A stretch of 64,000 nucleotides of DNA from Schistocephalus solidus (lineage: Eukaryota; Platyhelminthes; Cestoda; Diphyllobothriidea; Diphyllobothriidae): assembly GCA_017591395.1 (NCBI GenBank), contig WEDG01001430.1, positions 62,001-126,000 of the forward strand. The letters are read 5' to 3'. The notes beneath the pieces were generated by a model. The model saw only the letters and a program-made list of their open reading frames with translations, ran no database searches and was not told the DNA's origin. Both the position numbers and the translations under genes were made by a program. Shown here piece after piece: positions 1 through 11,689 of the stretch (position 1 is its first letter; every line of letters begins with the position of its first letter).

Positions 1-435
1 GAGGCAATCGACCTATTAATCCACCGTCGTAAGCTCGGTTCCGGCGGCAGAGCTGGGCCATCCGCAGTACTGGTGATAGCTAGGGGCGGAGAGGTGTATT
101 GGGAGACGGCTGCAACAGCAGCGGCCGTGGCGAAGTCTGACGGCATCATCTTTGCCAAAGCGGGCACTCGAGAATGCTCCGGAGCTAACGCAAGGCTCTG
201 GGGACCTGATGGTACCGGTGGCGCCAATGGCAGCGGATTTCCCATCATGGCAAAATCTGCTTGCTCTGGCGAGGGAAAGAGGCGGGGCAGCTGGCTTACA
301 CCGCCGCTGCCACCTCCGCCACCTAACGGGGACCCATTGGCTCCCAGGGCAGCTGCTGCGGCCGCGGCAGCTGCAGCTCTGTTGGGACCCATTAAACAGC
401 CGGGTACCCCGGCTGCTGCGGCCGCAAGGAAGTAG
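1..435 (+). CDS. Ala/Pro-rich open frame cut by the left edge; possible 3' end of a gene
   Basis: Frame 1 is open from the first base to a TAG at 433-435 (144 codons). The translation has a Gly/Ala-rich first half, then a Pro run (PPLPPPPP), an Ala run of about ten residues and a second short Ala run just before the stop. This composition is typical of low-complexity regions of animal nuclear proteins, but no conserved domain is visible. After the stop the same frame stays open to 678 and again carries long Ala runs, so the stop may be recent or the tract may cross an intron or untranslated region. The complementary strand is also open across 16-681, and frame 2 reads sensibly around residues such as APMAADFPSWQNLL, so a frameshift is possible. 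No start codon need lie in the window. Function unknown. Confidence 0.3.
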   Translation, partial: EAIDLLIHRRKLGSGGRAGPSAVLVIARGGEVYWETAATAAAVAKSDGIIFAKAGTRECSGANARLWGPDGTGGANGSGFPIMAKSACSGEGKRRGSWLTPPLPPPPPNGDPLAPRAAAAAAAAAALLGPIKQPGTPAAAAARK

Positions 436-681
436 GAGTTGGAGGTAGGAGTGGAGAGATCCTGTTTCAGGCGCGTTGATTGGTTCCTGGTAGCGGCGGC
501 GGCGGCGGCGGATGAGGAGGCGGCTGCAGCAGCTGCTGCGGCCCGGAAGGCTGACTCCCGTGAGGCAGCCAACATGAGAGCAGCTGAGTCGAGCATGCCA
601 TTGGCGTGGGGCAGACCTCCAAGCTCGGAGGTAGATGCTGCGAGATCTGTCAGAATGGGAAGAGAAAGGCTCAGTTAACAT

Positions 682-1197
682 GGTTGTTTGGTGCTTGGCT
701 GCTGCTATGGTTCTTATTACAGCGTCTAGCTCTGATTTGTCTCGTCAAAAAGGCAGTAGAACATTGTTTGTCAAAAGCATTATTACCTGATAGGGCATAG
801 GCATAAGAACGCCCCTTTCCACGTACTGCATGCGGCGTTGTGCTTAATTCCAGGCAGGTGTAATATTCCCGCATCCGTACTCAACTCTTAGCCATAGCCC
901 TCATCTTACCATTTTACCCTAACCCTGACCTTAAGTATAACCCACATTTCTCTGGAATTTAACACAGCGCCACCTGTTCGCATGTCCTGTCGGCTGGGAG
1001 GGATAATTAAGCAACCCTTGTCGCCTGGTATATTAACTTTGACAGGTTTTGCTAAGAGTTGATCTAATTGGATCCACTGTCTATAAGCTTGGAAACTTGT
1101 GTGACCCTCTGTTCTACGATCAAGCGTTCTGGCCCTGATACTACTTATTCAATTGGTTTCACATTCGTCGGGCCCTCAAACTGTCAGACTAGCAGTA
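682..1197. other. Stretch without recognised features
   Basis: No exon-like open frame, RNA gene or repeat recognised. A short CCCTAACCCT-like string near 915 is a single occurrence and not a telomeric array. Confidence 0.4.
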
Positions 1198-1199
1198 GC

Positions 1200-1365
1200 T
1201 TTTGGCAGTAGTATCTAGTATCTAGTTGTAGTAGTATCTAGTAGTATCTATTAGTAGTAGTAGTAGTAGTAGTATCTAGTATTCTTGAGCAACTAGCAGT
1301 ATCTAGCAGTAGTATCTAGTAGTAGTAGTAGTAGTATCTAGTAGTTTAAGTAGTAGATGTAGTCA

Positions 1366-1457
<92 letters not shown>

Positions 1458-1480
1458 TCTAGTAGTATCTAGTATTTTTG
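1200..1480. repeat. (TAG)n trinucleotide microsatellite with TATCTAGTAG variants
   Basis: About 280 bp of TAG/AGT units. The pure array runs about 1365-1456, and the flanks carry many TATCTAGTAG variants. Read on the minus strand it gives a spurious poly-tyrosine open frame. Confidence 0.95.
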
Positions 1481-2221
1481 AGCGACTAACAGTAGCTCTC
1501 TCTCCGACTAGCAGTAGCTCTCTGTAGTTTAAAACATTTGACCATAAACTCCGGCGGCCAGTTGCGGTGATACTGAAGGACGAAAGGATGGCGTTGAAGA
1601 GAATGTCATCTTCGGTGGAGTGAGTGGCTGATAGCCATTTTGTCGCTGTCTTCTGACACCGAGATCTCAACCGAAAGTAAAGAACCCGCCTAGGGTAGTT
1701 AACCGTCTCGAGCTTTTGCAAAGTTATAAGTGCGCATTTGACATTACCGTTATAGTGGAAATCGGTTTCAACTAATATCAGACGCAGACGAACACTTGTT
1801 TCCTGCTAAATCTACTGGCAATCTTTTCAGGTGTAAATTATATAATAATCTCAAAAGGGAGCATGATATACGGGCATCAGGCAGGCCAGCTGAAGGGTAA
1901 AAAGTCAAAGAACTCCAATTAAATCCTGTTAAGGACCTTGACATTATATGATTAACGATTACGTGAAGCGATTTGTGCTTTCAAACCCGATAAAATCAAC
2001 TACTGAACAAACTCCCGGTGAATGGGGGTATAAGAATGAGCGAGTAGCAATAATGCATGGACAGAACTTCATAAAATCAGGTTACTGCACCGCGTCTCAG
2101 TGGTTTTGGTTGTTGTTATTAAGGCCATTTAGGCACTGAATATTTTTTTGACACATTGAGCATCCTTAAAGTAAAAAATGACTACTTTTAAAGTAAAATT
2201 CGCAGATTTATATAAAGTCAC
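1481..2221. other. Stretch without recognised features
   Basis: Moderately AT-rich sequence with only short unconvincing open frames. No repeat shared with the rest of the window was noticed. Confidence 0.35.
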
Positions 2222-2830
2222 TTTACTCTCGCCAGAGGTCACAAATGCGTGAGCCGTGAACTGCTGGAGGCATGGTTCTCTGACCCGTAGTTGATTTATT
2301 AGCGCAAATGACCTCGTGGCTCCATATTCCTTGCGGCGATTTCGCCTGAGCGAAATTGCTAGCCACGCGGAGAAGAAGCGGGTGACCAGCCGTCCCGGTG
2401 ACGGGGCACCCCATTGCCGAGTAATTGTCACGCCAGGAATCGACAATGAGGATTAAACCAGGGCCATCAACGACTCGCGTACGAACCAAACAGCAATCAT
2501 CGAATCAACAGCGATCCCCAGCGATGAACACGAGGGCTGCCAGCGCTAGTATGCCTGTGATGGCCCGGCATCCACGCTCTATAATTACTGAGCGCCCTTT
2601 TGTACAACTCTCTCTGTAGGTGGGCTCGAGAGCAAATCCGAAACGTCAGGCCAATAAACACCATGTTTCAGTGATTGCCTTGTCTTCTTCTGAACTGCTT
2701 CCTGGAACCCCCCTGTTCGCTTCTATCAGCGATCACTTTACTGTCTACTGCATCTGCAGGCTTCGACCGTGTTGATGGTAATACTTATTTACTTCAGATG
2801 TTAGCGTTTTGTGACACTGACGATAAACTA
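2222..2830 (+). repeat. Interspersed repeat family R1, copy A
   Basis: This stretch aligns by eye with copy B in the same orientation. Shared blocks in order are a CGTGAACTGC block (2257 against 5236), a block around GACCAGCCGTCCCGG (against GACCAACAGTTCCGG), CACGCCAGGAATCGA (against CACGCCAAGAATAGA), AATCCGAAACGT, and TTCTTCTGAACTG followed by CTGGA. Identity looks moderate with many indels, so the family is old. No long open frame is conserved between the copies, so its class is unknown. Confidence 0.6.
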
Positions 2831-3944
2831 ACCGCGGCGTGTGGTTGCGGTGGGAGAACAGTGCGAAGGGTTGAATCATGCAGAAACAATTCCCACAAAC
2901 CTGATTGTGAGTTCGGGCTTGACCAAATATCCCACGCAAGAGCCTGGATGTGAGCTGGCAATATAGATTCGTCTTGAAAGGCTGAAAGTTGACGAGATAC
3001 TTAAGTGCCATTTCACCCCAAGTATCATTTAACAATGATGGAACCTATGGCCCCTTCTTCGTGTGTGTTTGGGGTGTCCACACAAGTATGAACGTGAGGC
3101 GGCATTGACGTTGTATCAACCTCGCCAGTCATTGCATCCACAACCACTTCAACACATCTTGTCATTGGAAGACGATGCCCATGGGAAGGGGTAATGAGAC
3201 AAAGCTTGCGCAGGTATCCAGCTCAAATAACGCGCAGGTCGGTGCTGCGTTCTTGAGGCAGTGACGGTCTTCGTCGCGTGCATTTAATTAAGCATCCCTA
3301 GCGTATGTTAAAAGCTATCACATCGCTGTGTGCAGTTGTTCATGTGAGTGGAAGATGTTGAATATTGCCTGTGGAGACTTCTAACGTAGGTTCAATTGCT
3401 GGACGGTAACGGGCTTCTTGCCCACGCAGTGATCATCTTAATGTTTAGCACAAAGCCACCTGGATTGATCTGTTGTCCTTACTTGGGCCTCTGTGCTTTC
3501 GATTCGTGTTCTTTTACAGTCAGATGATTTAAGCATCTTTACAATTTCTAACTGTCCATCACAAATGGAAGGTGGACCACAGCAAATACTGAGTATAGAG
3601 TATCCTAGACAAAAATCGGTTGTTTCTCCAAAACTTTGTTTTAACCACTTAGCTGTTAGGTTCGATCATCTATGGGCCTTAAAGCTCTTGGGCCGCCTCC
3701 ATGTTCGTCAGGTCGCCGCTAGTAGGATACCTTTGAACTTCCACAATCATGTTGTCCGCTCAACTACATTTTATTTCCCTAAGTTCAGTGCGTTGTGGTT
3801 TAAAGCGTCGTCAGTCCCCGGTAAAATTCAGTTTGACAAAGAGCCTAAGTATATAATTGTAGGTCCAATTTAAATAGCTTTTCTGAGATTGTAGACACCA
3901 AACTTTCACTAAGTTTATGTTAAACTAGTCTGCTGACAGCACCG
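2831..3944. other. Stretch with one unassigned open frame
   Basis: A 126-codon plus-strand open frame lies at 3493-3873. Its translation shows no motif and the interval shows no splice or promoter context, so it is probably chance. Otherwise nothing is recognised. Confidence 0.3.
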
Positions 3945-4140
3945 AACAGGCCAGTTCAAATAGAAGATATATTGGCCTGGAGTATCGGATTCTCACTCGA
4001 ACCCAACCTCAGAGACAGTCGTAGATATGGGTAGTGGTGGCACATGGAGTGCAGTCATTATCAGACAAAATTCAACAACACACATACTGCAATTGTGGCA
4101 ATTAACGACGTGGACGCGGACTGTTATCGTATCCTCTCGT
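3945..4140 (-). repeat. Repeat family R1, copy C (inverted)
   Basis: CGGATTCTCACTC at about 3986 is the reverse complement of the GAGTGAGAATCCG block of copy B at 5602. The match continues through GTAGATATGG and a CATGGAGTGCAGT block, so this is an opposite-orientation fragment. Confidence 0.5.
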
Positions 4141-4244
4141 ACCCCCAGCGGTGCTAGCGAGAGCTGCTAGAGTACACATGTGGTTGCGCGGTCCCTACGT
4201 ACGCCTTTTGCCTGCCTTGTGCCGCCAGTGACCTCATCTATGAG

Positions 4245-4340
4245 TCTCTAATGATGGGTTCGAGTGAAAATTCGAAAAGTCTAGTCAATAAACTTTTTGC
4301 TCCAGTAATGACATCTTCTTCTAATTTGGAATTTTTGATA
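4245..4340 (+). repeat. Repeat family R1, fragment E
   Basis: The block TAATG..TCGAGTGAAAATTCGAAAAGT, then CAATAAA and TCTTCTTCTAATTTGG, lines up with 5590-5670 of copy B and 2628-2700 of copy A. It lies just after inverted copy C, giving a head-to-head pair. Confidence 0.4.
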
Positions 4341-5212
4341 TGCTGTTCTGAGCATCGGCAAGTCAGAGGATCGGGTTGAATCACACAGATGATTCCATCT
4401 TCTATCCTTGTTTCTACCTTCCACGGCAACCATGTGCTCCAGCTGAGTGTGCAGCCTGGAATTCGGTAGAAGATCTACTTCTACCCTGTTAATTAGTTTG
4501 ACTTGAAATGTTGTTCGTCTCTGTGAATGAACCGCAGTCTAATCCATGAGGTGCTTGGCCGTTATAAAGACCGGCCTTCTACGCCACATCTCACTAATGT
4601 GAACGTGTTCAGGACATTTCTACTCCACACGACCAAACATTCAGGTGGGCAAGTTAACCATTCGTGACGGAGACAGCAAAATGTGGTTTGCGGAACGAAG
4701 AGTTCGTGATACATACAGATCTGGTGTGGTAATCCCTAAGGCACGATCACTTATTCCTACAGGACAGAGTCTGTTCTCACCACGCATTCCAGTCTCAAGA
4801 AGAAATGACATTGCACAGACCTATCGCCTCTCCAATTGGCTCTTTGACGGCTTATAAGCAAGAAGGGACCAAATCGCAACAGCCCCAAATTTGCGAGTGC
4901 TTGCGCACATGAGAAAAGTATTGGATTCAATCAGCCGCCTTCTCACACTACTAGGAGTTGGAGTTGCAAAGTGACCAGTGACCATGTAATGAAGCCCAAA
5001 GGTCCGCTCCTATGACAGGAAATGCCTGGAGCCGTTTACCGCATCTGATGCAGTTGTTGAAAAATCAATTACATCGGAGAAACTGTGAGCGTACTCCTCA
5101 CGCGGATGGTCGAACACGCGGCAGCAGACAGGAGGAAAGACACTTGCTGTAGGTCGTGGCTCATTTGACGGGACCCCATCGCATGTTTAAGCTTTTCGCA
5201 GCCGTAAGTGTC
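4341..5212. other. Stretch without recognised features
   Basis: A 70-codon plus-strand frame at 4645-4857 has no recognisable motif or splice context. Nothing else seen. Confidence 0.3.
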
Positions 5213-5755
5213 ACGAGGACTGACAATTGCGTAAACCGTGAACTGCATGAGTGGATTAAGAAGCGCAGTGATTTCCCAAATCCGTATTTGTGTTGCAACT
5301 TTAACAATACAGAGTAAGTAGTGAGGTGGGGAAGGTACGGATGACCAACAGTTCCGGCGACAGCGAGTAAATGTTTTGAAGAATCAGCACGCCAAGAATA
5401 GAGAACGGTGATGAAATTTCGATAATAAAGACTCAGCTACAGACGGACAGGCAATAATTGCATCAGCTAGGACCGCCGGCGATGGACACTAGTACTGCTA
5501 ATTGGATGAGCATGTAATTTTAGGGAGACTGCGACTTGTTAATACTGCTCTCTTTGTGCTTTCAGTATCCATATCTGCTACAGTCCCCCATAATGGTCTG
5601 GAGTGAGAATCCGAAACGTAAAATCAATATGTCTTGATATAGCGCTCGCATATTCTTCTGGACTGTTTACTGGATCTCGCCTATTCGTTTATATCGGCAT
5701 GGATGGTAATTGGTACGACTTCAAAGTGCGACACACTAAACGACACCACCTATGT
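5213..5755 (+). repeat. Repeat family R1, copy B
   Basis: Same orientation as copy A and the most useful reference copy. Landmark blocks are GCGTAAACCGTGAACTGC near 5228, CACGCCAAGAATAGA near 5390, GAGAATCCGAAACGT near 5605 and TTCTTCTGGACTG near 5653. The similarity to copy A appears to end near GGATGGTAATTGG. The C-terminal end of the minus-strand frame at 5689-6192 lies inside it. Confidence 0.6.
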
Positions 5756-6192
5756 CTACATTTCCTCAGCAAAACGCAAGCAAAAGCAAACGCTACAAGG
5801 ACCCCAAAGGGGTCACTAAAATATGTTGAGGTCTCTGTGGACAGTCCGCAAGTCAAATGATCTGCCGTGAAATCTGGCACCGATTGAATTTTTGAAATGT
5901 AAGAGGATTTCTGGAGGCACACAATTGTACCAATGCCAACCAACACCACTAATGGCCAAACTATGTTAACCTGCCTCCATAATCTCAACGCACGATCAAG
6001 GAATGCATTTGTCTCCTCGAACACGGTTGCGTTCATCGCAGTTTCCCCGTTCTTGTCCAATCCTTCAATCCCAGGACCTTCATATCCAAAGGCGTCAGTC
6101 CCACCTATTCGTACCACTAATGTAATCTGCGGTCGCACATCTTCCTTGTCGGGGAACGCTGTAGCCACCGAACATTGAAGGGACAGTGTCAA
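5689..6192 (-). CDS. Unassigned open frame with a membrane-like segment
   Basis: 167 codons on the minus strand. The translation is less biased than chance frames nearby. An N-terminal stretch includes RPQITLVVRIGGTDAFGYEG; an acidic and polar region carries a possible glycosylation site (NAT); a hydrophobic segment around VWPLVVLVGIGTIVCL would suit one membrane span; and a second hydrophobic patch (GVLVAFAFACVLL) lies near the end, inside repeat R1. I do not recognise the family. It may be an exon of a host gene, the decayed product of a mobile element of which R1 is the flank, or chance. No convincing splice pair links it to the frame at 6437-6835. Confidence 0.2.
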   Translation of the reverse strand: MTLSLQCSVATAFPDKEDVRPQITLVVRIGGTDAFGYEGPGIEGLDKNGETAMNATVFEETNAFLDRALRLWRQVNIVWPLVVLVGIGTIVCLQKSSYISKIQSVPDFTADHLTCGLSTETSTYFSDPFGVLVAFAFACVLLRKCRHRWCRLVCRTLKSYQLPSMPI

Positions 6193-6436
6193 CGCCGAGC
6201 TAAACTTTCTCTATTCACATCGTAAATTTCCGATACGTACGCATCTGGCTGGAGACCCTCAAATCCATCGTGGCATGGATAAAGACCACATGCAAGGAAC
6301 TTCAACTAATTTTCTTCAAGTACCACCTGGACTGCTTCACTTGGTCCCGCAAGGTCATGCAGGGCATCGGCCTAGTTGGTCACATACATGCAGTATTATT
6401 TTAATGAGGTTGGTCATGGCTAATGACACTGGCTGT

Positions 6437-6835
6437 CTATCGCAACTTTTGAAATGACTGAAATTTGTTGGGACAGCCAGTGTTGAGGTCAACCACGACA
6501 ATCGTTCTTTGTCCTACCTGTGCTCGTCCATCAGAATAAACCATTAGTGGATGATGTTGGAAATGAGGGGGCATATGTGAAGCTACCTTAAAGGTCCGTT
6601 GGATTACGGTAAGGAAACTTTTCTCAGCCCAAAAGCCAGCCTCCTCTGTCCTCCCGTCCTGAATCCAAGCTAAGATTACGTCAAGAGTATTGGGAACGAG
6701 ATACGAGGCCGTGGCGATCCTCATTTGCGAGCAAGTTTGCAGTAACTGGTCCACCCTTGCGGAAAAATATGCACCCGAGTCGCAGAGCCATAGATGGATT
6801 AGGAGATTGGTGATACTTTCGTCTAATTCGCTCAT
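6437..6835 (-). CDS. Unassigned open frame on the minus strand
   Basis: 132 codons with a natural-looking composition: an N-terminal region around SITNLLIHLWLCDSG, a central part around SYLVPNTLDVILAWIQDG, and a C-terminal part with MVYSDGRAQVG and TIVVVDLNTG. The stretch downstream on the minus strand, 6200-6436, also gives protein-like pieces in another frame (for example GFEGLQPDAYVSEIYDV) but with stops. The interval 6.84-5.69 kb could therefore be one decayed gene or element. I cannot name the family. It is listed because neighbouring intergenic DNA has no comparable frames. Confidence 0.2.
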   Translation of the reverse strand: MSELDESITNLLIHLWLCDSGAYFSARVDQLLQTCSQMRIATASYLVPNTLDVILAWIQDGRTEEAGFWAEKSFLTVIQRTFKVASHMPPHFQHHPLMVYSDGRAQVGQRTIVVVDLNTGCPNKFQSFQKLR

Positions 6836-8399
6836 TACTATTCAATTTAATGGTGAGTGGGCGAACCTTTTTCTGCATCACCGTTGAATCGAAAACAGGT
6901 GATTAACGCACAGTGACCAGTAGTGTACGCCGGGTTGTGCGCAGTGGCCGTAATTCCATCAGCGATATTTTGATTACTGGCGTGCTGAAAACTCTCGGCG
7001 ACTCGATACATATGGTCAGAGATGTCCTTTTTCAAAAAACTTCGTTTTTTTCAGCGGGAAATGTGCGTTACCAAGCAGCCTCTATTGAACAGAGAAAACA
7101 ACTGGAAAAAAATTTGGACATTGCGCTTGGTAGAGCTTTAAATAACAATCAAATTATCCAGATATTTTAGTGACGTATACACTGGTTATAACAATTAATA
7201 ATCCCCTCAGAATAATTTAACTTGGGTGAAATTCCACTAGGTAGACAAAAAACTTTCTGCAGGGATCGGATATGTGTATGGCCCCTGAACTATCTTCTAA
7301 TGAAAGCAGTTTTGCAACGCGGGTAGAATTTTTTATTTTCATATAATTAAGAACTCCGTGTCTCCTCTTCAAAGAAACACTAGTACAAACAGATGGGGTT
7401 CGGTCACATACCCATTTCGGACTAAGTTTCGTTTCAAACCTCCATTATTTATTCTTACTGCCTTAAGATAACTAAGCCATTGATTAAATTTCAGCTGATA
7501 AATAAAATAACTAGGCGGCATAGGAGGAAGGATGTGTAACTGAGAAGAATGAATTCTTCCTCAAGTTGTTCCTTGCCAGGTTTTGGTCCTTACTTTTTTT
7601 TAATTTTCTGAGCACTGCAAACAAAAATTCGTGCTGTGAATATGGATTTGCAGGCGATGCAAATAAATAAACCAATTTATTATGTACAAAGACAGTCAGA
7701 CACAGGAATATGATACCATCCTCCTCAACACAGGGTAGGTTTCAGGTTAAGATTAGGGTTAGGATTCCGTTTTGGGTAAGGGCCAATTTTATGGCTATGG
7801 TTCTAACGTGGGAGTAGTTACCCTTTTTAAATTTGGCGTAAGGCCAATGGGGGTGAAAACCCGTAATTGTTCCATTAAAAATGGCCGATATTGGTATGCA
7901 AACGTCGAACAGAAACTGAGTGCGTACGATGTTAGTTTAAGTATGGATTTCGAAATTCGGGACATTCTGTCAGCGACGCTTTTTCTGCTGCTTTAACCAA
8001 GTTGAGCAATTATCAACGGGAACCAATCGAGAAAAGTATAAATATCAGAAAATGGCGTCTGAGTACCGCCGGAAGTGCAAAACTGTTCGAATTCTCAAAT
8101 GCCGATTTTCCTAGCATTGTACAGATAGAAGCAAAGAGATAGGTTTGTATCCCTGTGCTGATTGCACAGTACACATTGTCTACGTGCAGGCCGACGAAAA
8201 AAATCGATCAAACCCTGGCGACACAGGTCCCTATAGCCAGACAGACAACAACTTACAGGTCCCCCATCCCCCACTCCCCGTCAAATGACGATGCCGTAAT
8301 TAAGGTCTTGCCTCATCGTCCCAGCATAAGGCGCGACCTGTAGGCGTTGCAGCAGACGCAAATCTGCTACATAAATCACCTTGTTTGAATGTCTGCATG
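6836..8399. other. Stretch without recognised features
   Basis: AT-rich with short open frames only (for example 6913-7170 and 7772-7996), none with a motif. A single GGTTAGGATT-like string near 7750 is not an array. Confidence 0.35.
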
Positions 8400-9060
8400 T
8401 TCAGCCAGCCAACCGGCTACGCGCGGACAAGTGTGAAGATGCAAGGCAGTTTATTAATCCCAAGCACTGCGCAGCACTGCATGTGTGCTGTAGGAAGTGA
8501 GGCAACCAGACGGCACCCATTACTGCCACTGACGTTTCTGTCACTGTTGTTCTTTTCCCTAGGTCTGGCAAAGTTCAAAGAGGCTGTGTGTGTGTGTGTG
8601 TGTGTGTGCGGGTACACATACACACGCACAGCGGCCTCTGCCCAAAGCGCTCGTCTCTCTGGATCCGACTGCGTGGGCCGACAAGAGACGGTCAGCCAGC
8701 GCGCTGTTGTTCATGCGTAGTGCGCAAATAAGGGAAGGTGGAAGCTGCAGTCGTGGAGAGCAAGCGCGAAGGAGCTACCGCGATCAGTGGTCAGGGGTTC
8801 GGTATGATCGAAGGAAGAGAAACGCTGGTGGGTGGTGGTGGTCGATTATGCGTGTGCCTGCATTGATTGCTGCGTAGTCTACGTCGGGAAGAGGTGGTAG
8901 TAGAGGAGGGAGAGGATGCTGTCGGCCAGGAAAGTGACAGCTGTTCGCATGCGTGTGTGTGTACAGTTTTGTGCTGCGCTTTAGGGTGCGATTGGATGGG
9001 ATGGGGCCCGCTGTTATTTTGATTTAATGTGGCTGCCATCAGCGTATGTGTACGCACGCA
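8400..9060. other. GC-rich island with TG/AC and GTGG simple repeats
   Basis: Clearly richer in G+C than the surrounding 15 kb. It carries a (TG)n run, GGTGGTGG strings and several overlapping short open frames on both strands that are low-complexity shadows. It could be a promoter or 5' untranslated region. No TATA box, start context or first exon can be fixed. Confidence 0.3.
8583..8632. repeat. (TG)n microsatellite followed by an AC-rich arm
   Basis: A TG dinucleotide run to about 8609, then GGGTACACATACACACGCAC. The two halves are complementary and could fold back into a hairpin. Confidence 0.85.
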
Positions 9061-11689
9061 CTAGGTCTTTGTTCTTGACAACTGTGCTTTGACCTCCCGT
9101 AGCAGTTAAGAGTGACGGTTAAATTTTGGAGCTGCCGAAATGGAGAAATTGACGTTAAAACTATGTTGAGTGCACCTGCTTGAGTAAAGATGTAAAATAA
9201 GGTCGCTTTAGCACCGTTTGTAATTAATTCCTATGGTTAGGTTTCAACGAAATATCTAAGATACAAAAAATCTGAATTAAAAAAGTAAGGGAACATAAAT
9301 TACATGTTAAATCCGTGGCTAGGTTAAGTTAGTTCGAAAAGGAGCCAAAATATGTAGCAGCATTTCTAACACCAAAGGGCACATACAGTTTAGGGGTACA
9401 GGTTTTAGAATTTTACTGGGTCGCGGATAAGGCACCAATGAAATGAGGCGATGATCATACCCTGAGTGTTTTACAAGATATTGCTTCCACTGGTATTCAG
9501 ATATCAGGTCTGTCGGTCGACAGCCTTCTCGAACACAAACAAGTATCGCAAGATGTAGGTTGATATCCCAAATTCCTCCAAAGTTTAAATAAAGGGGAAT
9601 CGTTCTGCATTCATACTCAAAAAATTGAGCTTTCTTTTAAACTCCAGTCGGAAAATTCCGAGCTCCGGTGTCAGTCTTTCACTTAAATCGCCTTGCAATC
9701 TTTAATTATGGACCACTGTCTTAACCGACTTGCGAAAAATGACTCACTGGCACGTCGGACAGCGAAAACTTTTCAAAGAGAACAGTGAGGGAAGTGGACA
9801 CAAAAACCACACCATTAAGCGTGGCAAATAGTAGAAAAGAGTTTGTTGCAAGGATGACATAAGTGAAGTGAAAATACTTTGACGTCAAGTTATGATTGGC
9901 TAAATACGGCAGTCTTATTCTTCAATCTTATATTCTGTATTGTAAGTAATTCTGAACTCTTGTTACTTCCATCATTAAAATATAATGTCAGGGTACGCGC
10001 TGAGCTAGATACTTCCTGCTGTAGAAAGATCACTTTTCCTCTCTCGGAATTCAGACACCAGATATGCGTAGATGAGTAATCACGTCGTCCTATTCTTCCC
10101 AGTTAACAGGCCCCAGAATCACATTTTCAATTGGACCAAAAATGTGTCGCTGATAAGGCATTTCTTACTTCGGGAATAAAACTTTATTGTTTTCGAAAGG
10201 AGTCGTGTAAAAAAACAACAAATACATGAGACACTGAGGACATTCTAAAAGTCACCGATGGGCAAAAACGAATATTACTTTAACAATTTATATCCCAGGT
10301 GATTTTAAAAGCCTGATAATTTTTTCGTTGCATTCTGAACATTAATAATTCAAAGGAGTTACAAGTGTTTCCTTAAAAATCACTATAAGGTGGTTTGAGC
10401 AGCCTACCGTGCATATCGGCCATCACATTCCCCTTAAGATAACTTCTCCACCAGCAGGTGGAATGTTGCTGACCAGCTCTGAACTCAGCCATGGACATTC
10501 TGCTCTACCTTGCCTTTATTAGCAGTCCCTCTGAGTTACCTATTTGGTATCACTATGTGGAAGCTGTTGAAGGCTTAAACCTAGACTCCAAGTCAAGCTA
10601 GAAGGACAACATCAGTTCGACTACCAGCAGCACCTCCAAAGGCCCGGCAGAGCTAAGAATATTCACTTACTCCTGCCAATTGAAAGAGTTGATATGTTAA
10701 CACTCATTTGCCATTTATGTGCATAAATTTACCAGATATTTTCAGTTTACAAGAATCAGGTAAGTTTTAAGCTTGAACACAAAGCCGTTTACATGTGGGG
10801 CCACAATTAACTGTAACAGAGTCATCCAAATGGAGTGTATCTTATGTTCTACCTCATTAATGGATAATATTCCCAGACGTCACATAAACACGAATCATTC
10901 TTCAAATTCTGAACGGAAGACAGCAAAGGAGGTATCTATGAGACTTAGCAAATTTGACAAGTTTTACACTGAAGGTAAGGAAGCATCTGCCTGACTAATG
11001 CAATCACTATCCAAAATACTGACATTGCTAACGTAGGCAATTGCTTCCTGAGGTAGATATGGTTCACTGACAGAGTGCTTTATATTGGATGACATTTGCT
11101 TACATCCTTCTCCTTCGTGAACACGTTGACAAACCATGTCCACAGGCAGACTTTCCGTGCATCGGACTCCAAAACCCAACTTATTATCAGCCGAGTAAAT
11201 GCACCGCAGATCAAAGCCTGAAGTACCTGTTCAGTATAAGCTCACATTTCTCTTGAACCCGCAAATATGTGCTACACATGCTTCTGGTGGTTTTAAAGTC
11301 CTCTGATATGATGCATATTTTAAGAAGCTGCTTCACCTAAAAAAACCCATTTGATTCTCGTCCAAAGACCACGATACCTTCCTGACAAAACGTGATTTAC
11401 AAAAAGAGCTGGGTAAGGAAAATTGAGACAGGTATGCACAATTTATCATGTTCGTAAAAAAGCAATAAAGGGTTCAAAATAATGACAACTCATGGAGTCC
11501 CAAACTAAACTTTTCCCTGACCAACAATATTGCGTTTGTAAAATTGGATAACTCAGGAACACAACTGCATAAAACTCAATGCGAGCACAAGCAAAGCGAA
11601 TATCAAGTTTTCCAGAAAACTCGAGCTTAGACAGCACGTACTAAAATGGCATTGGTGCAATTTCAGAACAAAAAAGCTGAAAAGTTGCA
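9061..11689. other. Stretch without recognised features
   Basis: AT-rich; only short open frames of 60-75 codons, none with motifs or splice-site support. Confidence 0.35.

Noticed and set aside
910..930. Telomere-like CCCTAACCCT string
   Set aside because: Single copy, not an array; likewise GGTTAGGATT near 7750.
1338..1721. 127-codon minus-strand frame with a poly-tyrosine tract
   Set aside because: It is the translation of the TAG microsatellite and unique flanking DNA with no domain.
8385..8877. Overlapping plus- and minus-strand open frames of 70-111 codons
   Set aside because: They run through the TG/AC microsatellite in alternative frames, with low-complexity Val-Cys or Thr-His runs.
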